Shown: piece after piece, positions 6,274 through 14,915 of the stretch | Numbering within the stretch: the first letter of the stretch is position 1 | Layout of the letters: the number at the start of each line of letters is the position of its first letter | DNA from: Clostridia bacterium | GTDB taxonomy: Bacteria; Bacillota; Clostridia; Oscillospirales; Acutalibacteraceae | Direction: 5' to 3' | Assembly (NCBI GenBank): GCA_017410585.1 | Contig: JAFQQM010000009.1 | Coordinates: forward strand, 89,289-153,288 | DNA: 64,000 bases | Program-made: the position numbers and the translations under genes | The notes under the pieces: generated by a model | The model's input: the letters and a program-made list of their open reading frames with translations, nothing else | Told to the model about the DNA's origin: nothing | Database searches by the model: none

Positions 6274-7287
6274 ATGTCGAAAAAACGCGCCGATGGATTA
6301 TTTCAACGGCAGATCACCATTAACGGGAAACGTAAGATATTCTATGGCCACTCTGAACGCGAACTTAACCGCAAGATTGCCGACTACAAGGAAGAAAAAC
6401 GGATCGGCCGCAAATTCTCTGTGATCGCAGACGATTGGGAATATGAGCATTTTCCAAAACTCGCACCCAAATCGATCGTTTCTTATAAACCGGCCTTAAA
6501 GCGGGCGGTTGCGGAGTTTGGGGATATGCATTGCAGTCAGATCACCGCCAAGCAGATCTCCGTCTTTTTGCAAAAATTCGCCGCACAAGGATACGCGCAA
6601 AAGACCGTGGCCACGCAATCCCTCGTCATTCACTTGATTATGAATTACGCGGTGCTACAGGGAGATATTGAGTACGACCCAACTACTGCCGTTAAACTAC
6701 CGGCCGGACTACCAAAAGAACGGCGGGCATTACCAACGGCCACAGAGATCGAGATCGTCAACAACAGCGTGGATGCCACCTTCGGTCTGTTTGCTTATCT
6801 GATTCTGTATACCGGATGCCGACGCGGCGAAGCATTGGCGCTAACCTACGGCGATGTGGATCGTGAACAAGGCGTCATCCATGTGACAAAATCCGTCTAT
6901 CACGAATCAAATACCCCGCGTTTGAAAAAGCCAAAGACCGCCGCCGGATGCCGTGACGTTATTTTGCTGGACGTCTTGGCGGAGAAAATTCCCAACGGAA
7001 AGAAAAACGAACTCCTTTTCCCCAACAACGAGGGCGGATGGTTGCACAACAGTAACGCGCGACGGCTCTGGGATAAATATTGCGAGGAGACCGGACTAAA
7101 GATCACCCCGCACCAACTCCGGCACGCCTACGCCACGATCTTGTATGAAGCGGGCATCGGTGACAAGGACGCGCAGGAACTGCTCGGTCACGCGAATATA
7201 TCGACCACACGGGATATTTACACACACATCAGCAGCAAGCGCTTGAATGAGACTGCCGCAAAACTGAATGCCGCCACGAAGCGGTGA
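6274..7287 (+). CDS. int: Tyrosine-family site-specific integrase
   Basis: 337 aa, start ATG 6274 after AAAGGAGG. Residues about 8-46 form an arm-binding-like N-terminal domain, about 48-145 the SAM-like core-binding domain, and 155-330 the catalytic domain. The catalytic set is complete: Arg183 (TGCRRGEA), Lys221, His280 and Arg283 (HQLRH), His306 (LLGH) and nucleophile Tyr316 (DIYTH). Its 3' end lies 130 bases from the 3' end of ssrA, a classic tmRNA integration site, so it most likely recombines the element into ssrA. Confidence 0.95.
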   Translation: MSKKRADGLFQRQITINGKRKIFYGHSERELNRKIADYKEEKRIGRKFSVIADDWEYEHFPKLAPKSIVSYKPALKRAVAEFGDMHCSQITAKQISVFLQKFAAQGYAQKTVATQSLVIHLIMNYAVLQGDIEYDPTTAVKLPAGLPKERRALPTATEIEIVNNSVDATFGLFAYLILYTGCRRGEALALTYGDVDREQGVIHVTKSVYHESNTPRLKKPKTAAGCRDVILLDVLAEKIPNGKKNELLFPNNEGGWLHNSNARRLWDKYCEETGLKITPHQLRHAYATILYEAGIGDKDAQELLGHANISTTRDIYTHISSKRLNETAAKLNAATKR

Positions 7288-7288
7288 T

Positions 7289-7321
7289 TTTTTACTGACT
7301 TTTTACTGACTTTTTACTGAC
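7289..7321. repeat. Three tandem 11-bp repeats after int
   Basis: TTTTTACTGAC at 7289-7299, 7300-7310 and 7311-7321, exactly one helical turn apart, between int and the ssrA end. The layout fits integrase arm-type or accessory-protein sites near the attachment site. Confidence 0.6.
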
Positions 7322-7365
7322 ATAATCGTGCTACTTTAGGTTAGTTTATGCTAATATAGGTAAAG

Positions 7366-7409
7366 CAAAAACCGCGCCATTAAGCCAAAAATGACCAAAT
7401 GACGCGGTT
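7366..7409 (-). terminator. ssrA terminator
   Basis: On the minus strand a 12-bp stem (7398-7409 with 7370-7381, one mismatch) is followed by TTTTT. It begins 8 bases after the tmRNA 3' end. Confidence 0.8.
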
Positions 7410-7440
7410 TATAGAATGGTGGAGGCGACGAGAGTCGAAC
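7400..7440. other. Probable attachment junction at the ssrA 3' end
   Basis: The integrase gene abuts the tRNA-like 3' end of ssrA. By analogy with elements in tmRNA genes, the crossover core should lie in the T-arm/acceptor end (about 7417-7440). The second copy would be beyond the left edge. The exact core cannot be defined from one end. Confidence 0.5.
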
Positions 7441-7768
7441 TCGTGTCCGAAAACCACTTGCCACAGCTTTCTCCGGGTGCAGGCTGTCTTTTGAGATTCC
7501 CCTCATCAAGCGCCGGCAGGCAGGCTCTTGACTACGGTAGCTACCCCGTCATGACGGAGGCGGTAGCAAGCCTCCGTTCACGTTCACCGCTTCTTACACG
7601 CCCCGACACCGATCCGCGGTACTATCGGGCGGGACGGCCGCTTAATTAAGCAGCGAGAGCAACTTTATTGTTGTCGTTTAATTTTAAAAGGTTTGTCGTT
7701 TTATAGTGGTCGACAACCACTACCCGCTTACCATAACTCACGATCCCCGTCGAAACCTTTACGCCCCC
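7417..7768 (-). ncRNA. ssrA: tmRNA
   Basis: 352 nt. The 5' end GGGGGCG (7768-7762) pairs with CGCCTCC near the 3' end, giving a 7-bp acceptor stem with the G3-U pair that alanyl-tRNA synthetase recognises; CCA is encoded (7417-7419). The T arm GTTCGACTC is clear. The messenger part encodes NDNNKVALAA at 7678-7649 followed by TAA, so the degradation tag is probably (A)NDNNKVALAA. It rescues stalled ribosomes with SmpB. The gene is intact although an element lies at its 3' end. Confidence 0.95.
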
Positions 7769-7798
7769 ATGGAGATCGGTCCGATGGACCGTTTTCTT

Positions 7799-7827
7799 AT
7801 TATATGCAAATTTCCCGCGTTTGTCAA
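7799..7827 (-). promoter_or_regulatory. ssrA promoter
   Basis: Minus-strand TTGACA (7822-7827), 17-base spacer, TATAAT (7799-7804): a full consensus promoter whose -35 overlaps the stop codon of the upstream gene. Confidence 0.85.
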
Positions 7828-8702
7828 CACGGAAGATCACATAATTCCCCTTCTAATCTTGCCGTATTTTCGTCGGAATATTCGATCTCGGCAGAATATT
7901 GGCGGCACAGTTCCGCCAACCGTTCCGGCGTCTGCTCGCCGGCGGCAAACAGCGATGCCACCGCCTGTGTACTGACCACCGCCAAGGCGGTGGTGGTCGC
8001 TACCGCTTCCGGCCGAAGGTGGCGATACAGGAAATACCACAACAATTTTTCAAACGCGTCCTCCCATCCGGCGGGGATATCTGCCGGCAAGGTGAGGGGT
8101 TGCAGTTCGTTTGTCCAACCGTCATCCAGCCGTTCCAGCGAGAGGAAAATTCCCCGCCAATCGCGTGCAGGAAGAGTTCCGCCGGTGAGGGAAAGCAGGC
8201 GCGCCATTCGTTTGGCAAGCGGCAACGAGCCGTTTTGCGCCAACGCCAGCAACCGCTCACGCAGAGCAAAGAAATCTTCTTCCTCGGCGGTAGGGGTCTC
8301 CTCCCCCATACTCACCAGTTCGATGGGTGACGGTTGCCGAAACAGCAGATCGACCGCCGCCTCACAGCACAAACCCAATCCGACCTCCTCACGGTCGGAG
8401 AAAAAGTGGCGGAAGCGGGGATGATCGTGGCAGATATCGCACAGCGCGTCCTCCCCCCACGCGGTGATGAGGTCGCACAGGCCGCGGTCGTTTAGAAACG
8501 GACAGCGGTCATCTGCCCGCAACACAAAATGACCGTCGCAGATGCTTTCCCGCAGGCGGTTGCCGAGCGGACCGTCCACTTGGTCGTAGAGGTTTTGCGT
8601 TTCGGGATCGATATCGATCTCCCAACCGATGCAACAGTTATGGCGGCAACGGTCAGCCAGACACGAAAATTCGGGATAAAAAGCAGGATAAACGTATTTC
8701 AT
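7824..8702 (-). CDS. FliB-like flagellin lysine-N-methylase family protein
   Basis: 292 aa, start taken at ATG 8702 (MKYVYPAFYPEFSC). A Cys-rich N-terminal half (FSCLADRCRHNCCIGW, CPFLNDRGLCDLI, ALCDICHDHPR) matches the FliB/YkgJ-type metal-cluster pattern; the rest is helical. FliB proteins methylate flagellin lysines in Salmonella. In clostridia family members often occur without flagella, and no flagellar gene is seen here, so the target is unknown. Downstream of lexA, separated by a terminator. Confidence 0.7.
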   Translation of the reverse strand: MKYVYPAFYPEFSCLADRCRHNCCIGWEIDIDPETQNLYDQVDGPLGNRLRESICDGHFVLRADDRCPFLNDRGLCDLITAWGEDALCDICHDHPRFRHFFSDREEVGLGLCCEAAVDLLFRQPSPIELVSMGEETPTAEEEDFFALRERLLALAQNGSLPLAKRMARLLSLTGGTLPARDWRGIFLSLERLDDGWTNELQPLTLPADIPAGWEDAFEKLLWYFLYRHLRPEAVATTTALAVVSTQAVASLFAAGEQTPERLAELCRQYSAEIEYSDENTARLEGELCDLPC

Positions 8703-8720
8703 AGCAGTCACCAAAGTGAA

Positions 8721-8747
8721 ACAAGAGGACGCTTAGCGCCCTCTTGT
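8721..8747 (-). terminator. lexA terminator
   Basis: Long stem CAAGAGG...CCTCTTG with CGC/GCG extension, followed by TTT on the minus strand. Confidence 0.7.
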
Positions 8748-8753
8748 TTGTGT

Positions 8754-9344
8754 TTAGCCAAAAGTACGAAGCAGGGAAACGACCTTACCCAAGACCACGA
8801 CTTCGCTGACGATGATGGGCGCAAACTCGGGATTTTCCGGTTGCAGACGCACCTGATTGTTCTCCCAGTAGACGCGCTTGACCGTTGCCTCGTCCCCTAC
8901 CAGCGCGACGATGATATCGCCGTTTTCCGCCACCGGCGTGCGGTGGACGATAACGATATCCTTATCCAGAATGCCGGCGTTGATCATCGAGGTACCGGAC
9001 ACGCGCAACGCGAACATCTCGCTGGCCGGATAGCGGCCGCCGGAATACGGGACGTAGTCCTCCACGTCCTGCACCGCGAGGATGGGCATACCGGCGGTGA
9101 CCTTACCCAAAAGCGGGATGCGGGCAACGTTTTCGCCCGGCATACGGATGGCGCGGTTTAGGCCGCTTTCGCGGTTGATATAGCCTTCCCGCTCCAAAAA
9201 ACTGAGGTAGGTATGGACGGTGGAAGTGGACTTGATGCCGGTGGCATTGCAGATCTCACGCACCGACGGCGGCAGGCCGTTTTGCGCGCAATCCTGCACG
9301 TATTGTAATACCTTTTGCTGTTTTTCATTTAACGGTTTAGACAT
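8754..9344 (-). CDS. lexA: LexA SOS repressor
   Basis: 196 aa, start ATG 9344 (MSKPLNEKQQ) after AAAGGAG; the longer frame to 9419 crosses the promoter. N-terminal winged helix-turn-helix (PSVREICNATGIKSTSTVHTYL, in two helices), then the S24 domain: cleavage site Ala84-Gly85 (VTAG), Ser119 (SGTSM), Lys156 (ATVKR). RecA-stimulated self-cleavage should derepress SOS genes. It has its own SOS box at 9417-9430, and a perfect box stands before the operon at 57783. Confidence 0.95.
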   Translation of the reverse strand: MSKPLNEKQQKVLQYVQDCAQNGLPPSVREICNATGIKSTSTVHTYLSFLEREGYINRESGLNRAIRMPGENVARIPLLGKVTAGMPILAVQDVEDYVPYSGGRYPASEMFALRVSGTSMINAGILDKDIVIVHRTPVAENGDIIVALVGDEATVKRVYWENNQVRLQPENPEFAPIIVSEVVVLGKVVSLLRTFG

Positions 9345-9390
9345 GATCTGTCGGCTCCTTTCACAGCGAAAACTCGTTTTATACGTCGTT

Positions 9391-9430
9391 AGTATACCAC
9401 ATCTTTTTCCGTTTGTCAAACGTTTGTTCG
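9391..9430 (-). promoter_or_regulatory. lexA promoter with SOS box
   Basis: Minus-strand TTGACA (9414-9419), 17-base spacer, TATACT (9391-9396). CAAACGTTTGTTCG (9417-9430) is one mismatch from the Gram-positive LexA consensus CGAAC-N4-GTTCG and covers the -35: autoregulation. Confidence 0.8.
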
Positions 9431-9489
9431 TAAATTTCCGAACAAATTTCTGTCTTCGTAACTTTTTGTCATTTTTTTCGGTTTTTTTC

Positions 9490-9518
9490 TTGACACCCGC
9501 GAGGGCTCATTATATAAT
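9490..9518 (+). promoter_or_regulatory. ilvC promoter
   Basis: TTGACA, 17-base spacer, TATAAT. The 58-base leader to the ATG shows no obvious T-box or attenuator. Confidence 0.8.
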
Positions 9519-9576
9519 AAAAAGGTATTGATTTTCGGCATTTAAAGCGCCGATAGAGATCAAGGAGGAAAAGATT

Positions 9577-10599
9577 ATGGAACCCGGAAAAGTAAAAATT
9601 TATTACGCTGCCGATTGTAACCTCGACGTGCTGGCGGACAAGACCGTGGCGATCATCGGCTACGGCTCGCAGGGCCACGCCCATGCGCTCAACCTGCATG
9701 AGAGCGGCGTGAAGGTCATCGTCGGTCTGTACGAAGGCTCCAAGAGCAAGGCCAAGGCCGAAGCGGCCGGTCTGACCGTGATGAACACCGCCGACGCTGT
9801 CAAGGCGGCGGATATCGTGATGATCCTCATCAACGACGAAAAGCAGGGTGCGATGTACAAGAAGGACATCGAGCCCAACCTGCGCCCCGGTATGGCGCTG
9901 GCGTTTGCCCACGGCTTCGCCATCACCTTCGGCACCATCAAGCCGCCGGCGGATATCGACGTGTTTATGATCGCGCCGAAGGCTCCCGGTCATACCGTCC
10001 GTAGCGAGTATCAGGCCGGCAAAGGTACCCCCTGTCTGGTCGCTATCCACCAGAACGCCACCGGCCGTGCGATGGATATCGCGCTGGCTTACGGTGCCGG
10101 TGTCGGCGGCGCCCGCGCCGGTATTCTGGAGACCACCTTCCGCGTGGAGACCGAAACCGATCTGTTCGGTGAGCAGGCTGTCCTCTGCGGCGGCGTGACC
10201 GCGCTGATGACCGCCGGTTACGAGACGCTGGTCGAGGCGGGTTATGCGCCGGAGAACGCGTACTTTGAGTGCGTGCACGAAATGAAACTCATCGTTGACC
10301 TCATCTACCGTGGCGGCTTCAGCCTGATGCGTCACTCGGTCTCGGATACCGCCGAGTTCGGTGACTACGAGATCGGCAAGCGCATCATCACCCCCGCTGT
10401 CAAGGAGGAGATGAAGAAGGTCCTCGCCGAGATCCAAGACGGCACCTTCGCGGCCAAATGGATCAACGAAAATATGGTCGGCCGTCCGCACTTCAACGCC
10501 TGCCGCCGCAACGCCGCCGAGCATCAACTCGAGACGGTCGGTGCGAGCCTGCGCGCGCTGTACAGTTGGAGCGGTGAAAGCACCTACGCTGACATCTGA
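9577..10599 (+). CDS. ilvC: Ketol-acid reductoisomerase
   Basis: 340 aa, class I length, ATG after AAGGAGG. It isomerises and reduces acetolactate or acetohydroxybutyrate in valine, leucine and isoleucine synthesis. Rossmann motif [14 protein letters not shown] near residues 28-41; C-terminal knotted domain with the Mg-binding acidic residues ([17 protein letters not shown]). The cofactor loop reads [13 protein letters not shown], with Tyr where many NADPH-using enzymes have Arg, so cofactor preference is uncertain. It stands alone, not in an ilv operon. Confidence 0.95.
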   Translation: MEPGKVKIYYAADCNLDVLADKTVAIIGYGSQGHAHALNLHESGVKVIVGLYEGSKSKAKAEAAGLTVMNTADAVKAADIVMILINDEKQGAMYKKDIEPNLRPGMALAFAHGFAITFGTIKPPADIDVFMIAPKAPGHTVRSEYQAGKGTPCLVAIHQNATGRAMDIALAYGAGVGGARAGILETTFRVETETDLFGEQAVLCGGVTALMTAGYETLVEAGYAPENAYFECVHEMKLIVDLIYRGGFSLMRHSVSDTAEFGDYEIGKRIITPAVKEEMKKVLAEIQDGTFAAKWINENMVGRPHFNACRRNAAEHQLETVGASLRALYSWSGESTYADI

Positions 10600-10612
10600 T
10601 CGTTATAACGAC

Positions 10613-10653
10613 AAAAATCCCCATCCGATGTTTCATCGGATGGGGATTTTTTT
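10613..10653 (+). terminator. ilvC terminator
   Basis: Perfect stem around AATCCCCATCCGATG with T-rich tail on both sides. Confidence 0.85.
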
Positions 10654-10701
10654 GTGTGTGGCCCCTTCGGGGAGGCTCTTTTTTATTTCATTTTATCTCT
10701 G

Positions 10702-10788
10702 TTGGAGGGGCAATTGCGGTCGGCATCCGACAAAGAAGTGTATACGATCGCCCGCGTGTTGGGTGTGACTATGGAGGAACTTTTTTAA
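10702..10788 (+). pseudogene. 3' remnant of an XRE regulator
   Basis: In-frame residues ending ASDKEVYTIARVLGVTMEELF then TAA match the last helices of an XRE helix-turn-helix protein, but there is no start codon or first half. The 10600-10927 gap otherwise holds only terminators and the esterase promoter. Confidence 0.5.
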
Positions 10789-10799
10789 GTTCCTTTTTT
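10776..10799 (+). terminator. Terminator over the XRE remnant's stop
   Basis: GGAACTT / AAGTTCC stem followed by T6. Confidence 0.7.
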
Positions 10800-10867
10800 A
10801 TTTTTGAGGAAACGGACGGCAGGTTGCCGAAAATCTGCACAGACCATATCCAATTTGAAAGTTTTTC

Positions 10868-10896
10868 TTGTAATTTCGTCTTTACGATTATATAAT
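10868..10896 (+). promoter_or_regulatory. Promoter of the esterase pair
   Basis: TTGTAA, 17-base spacer, TATAAT. Confidence 0.7.
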
Positions 10897-10927
10897 AAAG
10901 GCAACAAACCGAAAGGACGTGTACCCT

Positions 10928-11761
10928 ATGCTCCATCAAACCATCCAATTAAATACCCTCTATCCGTTTTTGGACGATATCGTCACTTTGACGTTATATA
11001 TTCCCGAAACCATCAACGGCGGTATGTACGACCATCGCAAAGCGACGCGGCGGCCGACCGTGTTGGTGTTGCCGGGTGGGGCTTATGCTATGTGCAGTGA
11101 CCGCGAAGGTGAGCCGGTTGCGGAAGATTTCTTGGTACAGGGTTTTAATGCCGCCGTTTTGATCTATTGCGCCGAAGCCAAGCAAAAGCATCCGCAACAA
11201 CTTTGTGCGGTGGCGGCGGCACTCGACCTGATGGCCAAGCACGCCGACGAATGGTTGATCGATCCCGACAAGATCGCGCTGTGCGGCTTTTCGGCCGGTG
11301 GGCATTTGGCGGCCTTTTACGCCAACGCGTACGCTCGTCCCGAGGTCAAGGCACTTATCGACAGCCGTCCGGTGGCGGCAACGGTGCTGGGGTATCCGGT
11401 CATCACCGCCGATGCGACCCACACACACCACGACAGCATCTGCAATCTCCTCGGGCAGTTGCCGGAGACGGCAGAAGAAACCGTCCGGTATTCCTGTGAC
11501 AAACTGGTGACCGAGCAGACTCCGCCGGCATTTATCTGGTCCACCGCCACCGATGCGGCGGTGCCGATTCAAAATTCGTTGTTATACGCTACCGCCTGTG
11601 CGGATCATCACGTGCCGTTTGAACTGCACGTCTTCCCCGACGGATTCCACGGTCTGGCAACCGCCGATCAGCGCGCCAACCCGCTCTACTCCCCCACCGT
11701 GCAAAAGACCCGTCACTGGGTCTCGTTGGCCGGTGCTTGGCTGCACGATATCTTAGGATAA
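10928..11761 (+). CDS. Alpha/beta-hydrolase (acetyl esterase-like), copy 1
   Basis: 277 aa; ATG 10928 chosen because the upstream GTG abuts the AAAGGA site. Oxyanion motif VLPGGAYAM near residue 48, nucleophile elbow GFSAGG near residue 118, acidic member in TATDAAV and His in FHGLA: a complete triad of the BD-FAE/lipase_3-like esterase group that often acts on acetylated sugars. No signal peptide, so cytoplasmic. Nineteen bases before a close paralogue, in one operon. Substrate unknown. Confidence 0.8.
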   Translation: MLHQTIQLNTLYPFLDDIVTLTLYIPETINGGMYDHRKATRRPTVLVLPGGAYAMCSDREGEPVAEDFLVQGFNAAVLIYCAEAKQKHPQQLCAVAAALDLMAKHADEWLIDPDKIALCGFSAGGHLAAFYANAYARPEVKALIDSRPVAATVLGYPVITADATHTHHDSICNLLGQLPETAEETVRYSCDKLVTEQTPPAFIWSTATDAAVPIQNSLLYATACADHHVPFELHVFPDGFHGLATADQRANPLYSPTVQKTRHWVSLAGAWLHDILG

Positions 11762-11780
11762 ACGAAAGGACGTGGGGTTT

Positions 11781-12614
11781 ATGTTACATCAAACCATCAA
11801 ACTGAATACTCTTTATCCGTTTTTGGATGATATCGTCACTTTGACGCTGTATATTCCCGATCCCATCAACGGCGGCATGTACGACCATCGCAAAGCGACG
11901 CGGCGGCCGACCGTGTTAGTACTGCCGGGCGGCGGTTACGCTATGTGCAGTGACCGCGAAGGAGAGCCGATCGCGGAAGATTTTTTGGTGCAGGGTTTTA
12001 ATGCCGCCGTTTTGATCTATTGCGCCGAAGCCAAGCAAAAGCATCCGCAACAACTTTGTGCGGTGGCGGCGGCACTCGACCTGATGGCCAAGCACGCCGA
12101 CGAATGGTTGATCGATCCCGATAAGATCGCACTGTGCGGGTTTTCGGCCGGTGGGCATCTGGCGGCATTCTATGCCAACGCGTATGCCTATCCTGAAGTC
12201 AAGGCGGTCATCGACAGCCGTCCGGTGGCGGCAACGGTGATGGGGTATCCGGTCATTACCACCGATCCGACCTATTATCACGGCGGCAGTTTTGCCAACC
12301 TCACCGGCGAGTTTCCGGATGCAGGCGAGCAGTGGTCGAAGTATTCCTGCGAAAAGATCGTGACCGAACAGACCCCGCCGGCGTTTATTTGGACGACGGC
12401 AACCGACGAACTGGTGCAATCGCAAAATTCGCTGTTTTACGCGCTGGCGTGCGCCAATCACAAAGTGCCGTATGAGTTGCACGTCTTCCCCGGCGGCAAC
12501 CACGGTCTGGCGACCGGCGATCAGCGCACCAACGTTCTCTATTCCCGCCACGTGAACAACGCGCGATACTGGATCGAAGCGGCAGGAAACTGGTTGCATG
12601 ATATTTTAGGATGA
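11781..12614 (+). CDS. Alpha/beta-hydrolase (acetyl esterase-like), copy 2
   Basis: 277 aa, same length and register as copy 1. The N-terminal two thirds are almost identical to copy 1, also in DNA; the part after about residue 160 differs more (YYHGGSFANLTGEF), around the presumed substrate lid. Triad: Ser in GFSAGG, Asp in TATDELV, His in NHGLA. A recent tandem duplication or gene conversion with divergence of the binding region is the simplest reading. Confidence 0.8.
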   Translation: MLHQTIKLNTLYPFLDDIVTLTLYIPDPINGGMYDHRKATRRPTVLVLPGGGYAMCSDREGEPIAEDFLVQGFNAAVLIYCAEAKQKHPQQLCAVAAALDLMAKHADEWLIDPDKIALCGFSAGGHLAAFYANAYAYPEVKAVIDSRPVAATVMGYPVITTDPTYYHGGSFANLTGEFPDAGEQWSKYSCEKIVTEQTPPAFIWTTATDELVQSQNSLFYALACANHKVPYELHVFPGGNHGLATGDQRTNVLYSRHVNNARYWIEAAGNWLHDILG

Positions 12615-12666
12615 TTTTGCCTATATCCGATGGTCAATCGTGCGATTCAAAAGAATCATAGATAGC

Positions 12667-12702
12667 AAAAACTCCCGATTCCGTTTGGAATCGGGAGTTT
12701 TT
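12667..12702. terminator. Bidirectional terminator between esterase 2 and pyrE
   Basis: Stem AAAAACTCCCGATTCC with its complement and T runs on both sides; serves both convergent units. Confidence 0.85.
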
Positions 12703-12712
12703 GCTTTGTCTT

Positions 12713-13375
12713 TTACAGCACGCAATACTGTTCCATATAGGAGTCCATCAGTTTGAGGACCGAGGCATATTCCGGCTTATCCGCGAGGTATTCACGGATG
12801 TCGGCAACGGTGATCAGGGCGTGTACCTGAATACCGAATTCCTCCGCCACCTGCATCACCGCGGTCTTGCCGGGGACGTTGCCGACCTCACAGCGGTTGA
12901 CCGAGATGAACATATGCGGAACGGTGACGTCACCGCAACCTTGCAGGATGGGCATCGTCTCATGCACGGCGGTGCCGGCGGTGATAACGTCCTCAATGAT
13001 GATGAGTTTGTCACCGTCTTTCGGCTTATAGCCGACAAGGCTACCGCCTTCGCCGTGGTCCTTGGCTTCCTTGCGGTTGAAGAAATACGGCTTGTCGATA
13101 CCGTACTCGGTGGCAAGCGCACCCGCCGCCGCGCAGGCCAGCGGAATGCCCTTATACGCCGGACCGAACATCGCATCGAAATCGTCGCCGCAAGTCTCCT
13201 TGATCAGACCCGCATAGAACTTACCGAGGGCGGCAATCTGCGCGCCGGTCTTATAGTTGCCGGTATTAACGAAGTAGGGTGAAAGACGGCCGGATTTGGT
13301 GGTAAATTCCCCAAAACGCAACACGTCGGCGCTCATCATAAATTCGATAAAAGCAATCTTTTCCGCAGTCAACAT
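12713..13375 (-). CDS. pyrE: Orotate phosphoribosyltransferase
   Basis: 220 aa. Joins orotate and PRPP to OMP in pyrimidine synthesis. PRPP-binding motif IIIEDVITAGTA near residues 124-136, and the flexible loop (RKEAKDHGEGG) with the catalytic Lys is present. Last gene of the pgk-tpiA-gpmI-pyrE unit, 12 bases after gpmI. It is unusual for a pyrimidine gene to sit in a glycolytic operon; no other pyr gene is near. Confidence 0.95.
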   Translation of the reverse strand: MLTAEKIAFIEFMMSADVLRFGEFTTKSGRLSPYFVNTGNYKTGAQIAALGKFYAGLIKETCGDDFDAMFGPAYKGIPLACAAAGALATEYGIDKPYFFNRKEAKDHGEGGSLVGYKPKDGDKLIIIEDVITAGTAVHETMPILQGCGDVTVPHMFISVNRCEVGNVPGKTAVMQVAEEFGIQVHALITVADIREYLADKPEYASVLKLMDSYMEQYCVL

Positions 13376-13387
13376 AACGGTTTCTCC

Positions 13388-14902
13388 TTATTTGATGAGG
13401 CTCACGCCGTCCATCTCCTCCGGCTGCGGCAGACCCATGATCTGCAACATCGTCGGGGACAGATCGGCCAGACGGCCGCCGTCTTTCAGTTCACACGGGT
13501 AACCCACCACGCAAAGCGGCACCGGATTGGTGGTGTGAGCGGTAAAGGGCGAGCCATCGGTGTCGATCAGGCGGTCGGCGTTGCCGTGGTCGGCGGTAAT
13601 GAGGGCGACACCGCCCATTTCCAGCGTGGCATCCACCACGCGACCGACGCACTCGTCCACCGCTTCCACCGCCTTAATGGCGGCGTCGATGATGCCGGTA
13701 TGACCGACCATATCGCAGTTGGCGAAGTTTAGGATGATCATATCGTACTTGCCGGCGCGGATCTGTTCACACACCGCATCGCACACCTCGTAGGCGCTCA
13801 TCTCCGGCTTGAGGTCGAAGGTGGGCACGTCGGGGGACTGGATGAGAATGCGATCCTCGCCCTCGAACTGGCATTCCTCGCCGCCGTTGTAGAAGAAGGT
13901 GACGTGGGCGTATTTCTGGGTCTCCGCAATACGAAGTTGGGTCTTGCCCGCCTTGGCGACCACCTCACCCATGGTGTTGGTCAGCGCGGTCGGCGGGTAG
14001 GCGACCGTCACGTTGGGCATGGTCGCATCGTACTGGGTCATACAGACGAAATGGACGTCCGGTCTGCCGCCGCGGCGGACAAAGCCGTCAAACGCCGGAT
14101 CGACGAACGCACGGGTGATCTGGCGGGCACGGTCCGGACGGAAGTTAAAGAAGATGACGCTGTCGCCGTCCTTGACGGTGCCGTTTTTATCGATCACGGT
14201 CGGGAGAACGAACTCGTCGTATTCTTCCTTGGCGTAACTGTTTTTCATCGCCATATTCGGGCAACAGGCGGTCTCGCCCTCGCCGTATACCAGCGCGGCG
14301 TACGCCTTCTCCACGCGATCCCACGCCTTGTCACGATCCATCGCGTAGTAGCGGCCGGAGATGGTGGCGATGGAGCCGCATCCCATTTCGTTTAACGTCT
14401 TATCCAACCACGCAATATCGTCCGCGCCGGAAGCCGGCGGGACGTCGCGGCCGTCCATAAACGCGTGGACGTACACCTTGGAAAGCCCCTGCTCTTTGGC
14501 CATGGCGACCAGACCGACCAGATGTTCCATATGGCTGTGCACGCCGCCCGGCGAGACCAGACCCATCAGATGCAGAGCCGAGTCCTTCGCCTTGCAGTTG
14601 GCGATAGCGTTGTTGATCGCGGTGTTTTCCTTGATCTTGCCGGTCTTGATATCCTGCGAGATCTTGACCAGCATCTGATACACCACGCGACCCGCACCGA
14701 TGTTGGTGTGGCCGACCTCGGAGTTGCCCATCTGTCCGTCCGGCAGACCGACGTCCAAGCCGGAAGCGGCAATGGTGGTGTACGCATTTTGGGTGAACAG
14801 GCGGTCAAGGCGGGGGGTGTTGGCACGGCAGATCGCATTGCCGCAACCGTCATCCGCCAGACCGTAGCCGTCCATAATGATCAGAATGGTGGGAGATTTC
14901 AT
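13388..14902 (-). CDS. gpmI: Phosphoglycerate mutase, cofactor-independent
   Basis: 504 aa. Interconverts 3- and 2-phosphoglycerate using two Mn ions. Metal/nucleophile region LIIMDGYGLA at the N-terminus and nucleophile Ser in GNSEVGHTNIGAG (about residue 62); second metal set in DHGNAD near residue 445. Inserted phosphotransferase domain spans roughly residues 80-300. Lies 13 bases after tpiA. Confidence 0.95.
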   Translation of the reverse strand: MKSPTILIIMDGYGLADDGCGNAICRANTPRLDRLFTQNAYTTIAASGLDVGLPDGQMGNSEVGHTNIGAGRVVYQMLVKISQDIKTGKIKENTAINNAIANCKAKDSALHLMGLVSPGGVHSHMEHLVGLVAMAKEQGLSKVYVHAFMDGRDVPPASGADDIAWLDKTLNEMGCGSIATISGRYYAMDRDKAWDRVEKAYAALVYGEGETACCPNMAMKNSYAKEEYDEFVLPTVIDKNGTVKDGDSVIFFNFRPDRARQITRAFVDPAFDGFVRRGGRPDVHFVCMTQYDATMPNVTVAYPPTALTNTMGEVVAKAGKTQLRIAETQKYAHVTFFYNGGEECQFEGEDRILIQSPDVPTFDLKPEMSAYEVCDAVCEQIRAGKYDMIILNFANCDMVGHTGIIDAAIKAVEAVDECVGRVVDATLEMGGVALITADHGNADRLIDTDGSPFTAHTTNPVPLCVVGYPCELKDGGRLADLSPTMLQIMGLPQPEEMDGVSLIK

Positions 14903-14915
14903 ACCTTACCTCCGC

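Noticed and set aside
7416..7649. Plus-strand open frame across ssrA
   Set aside because: It overlaps the tmRNA; the RNA's acceptor stem, T arm and tag reading frame explain this sequence.
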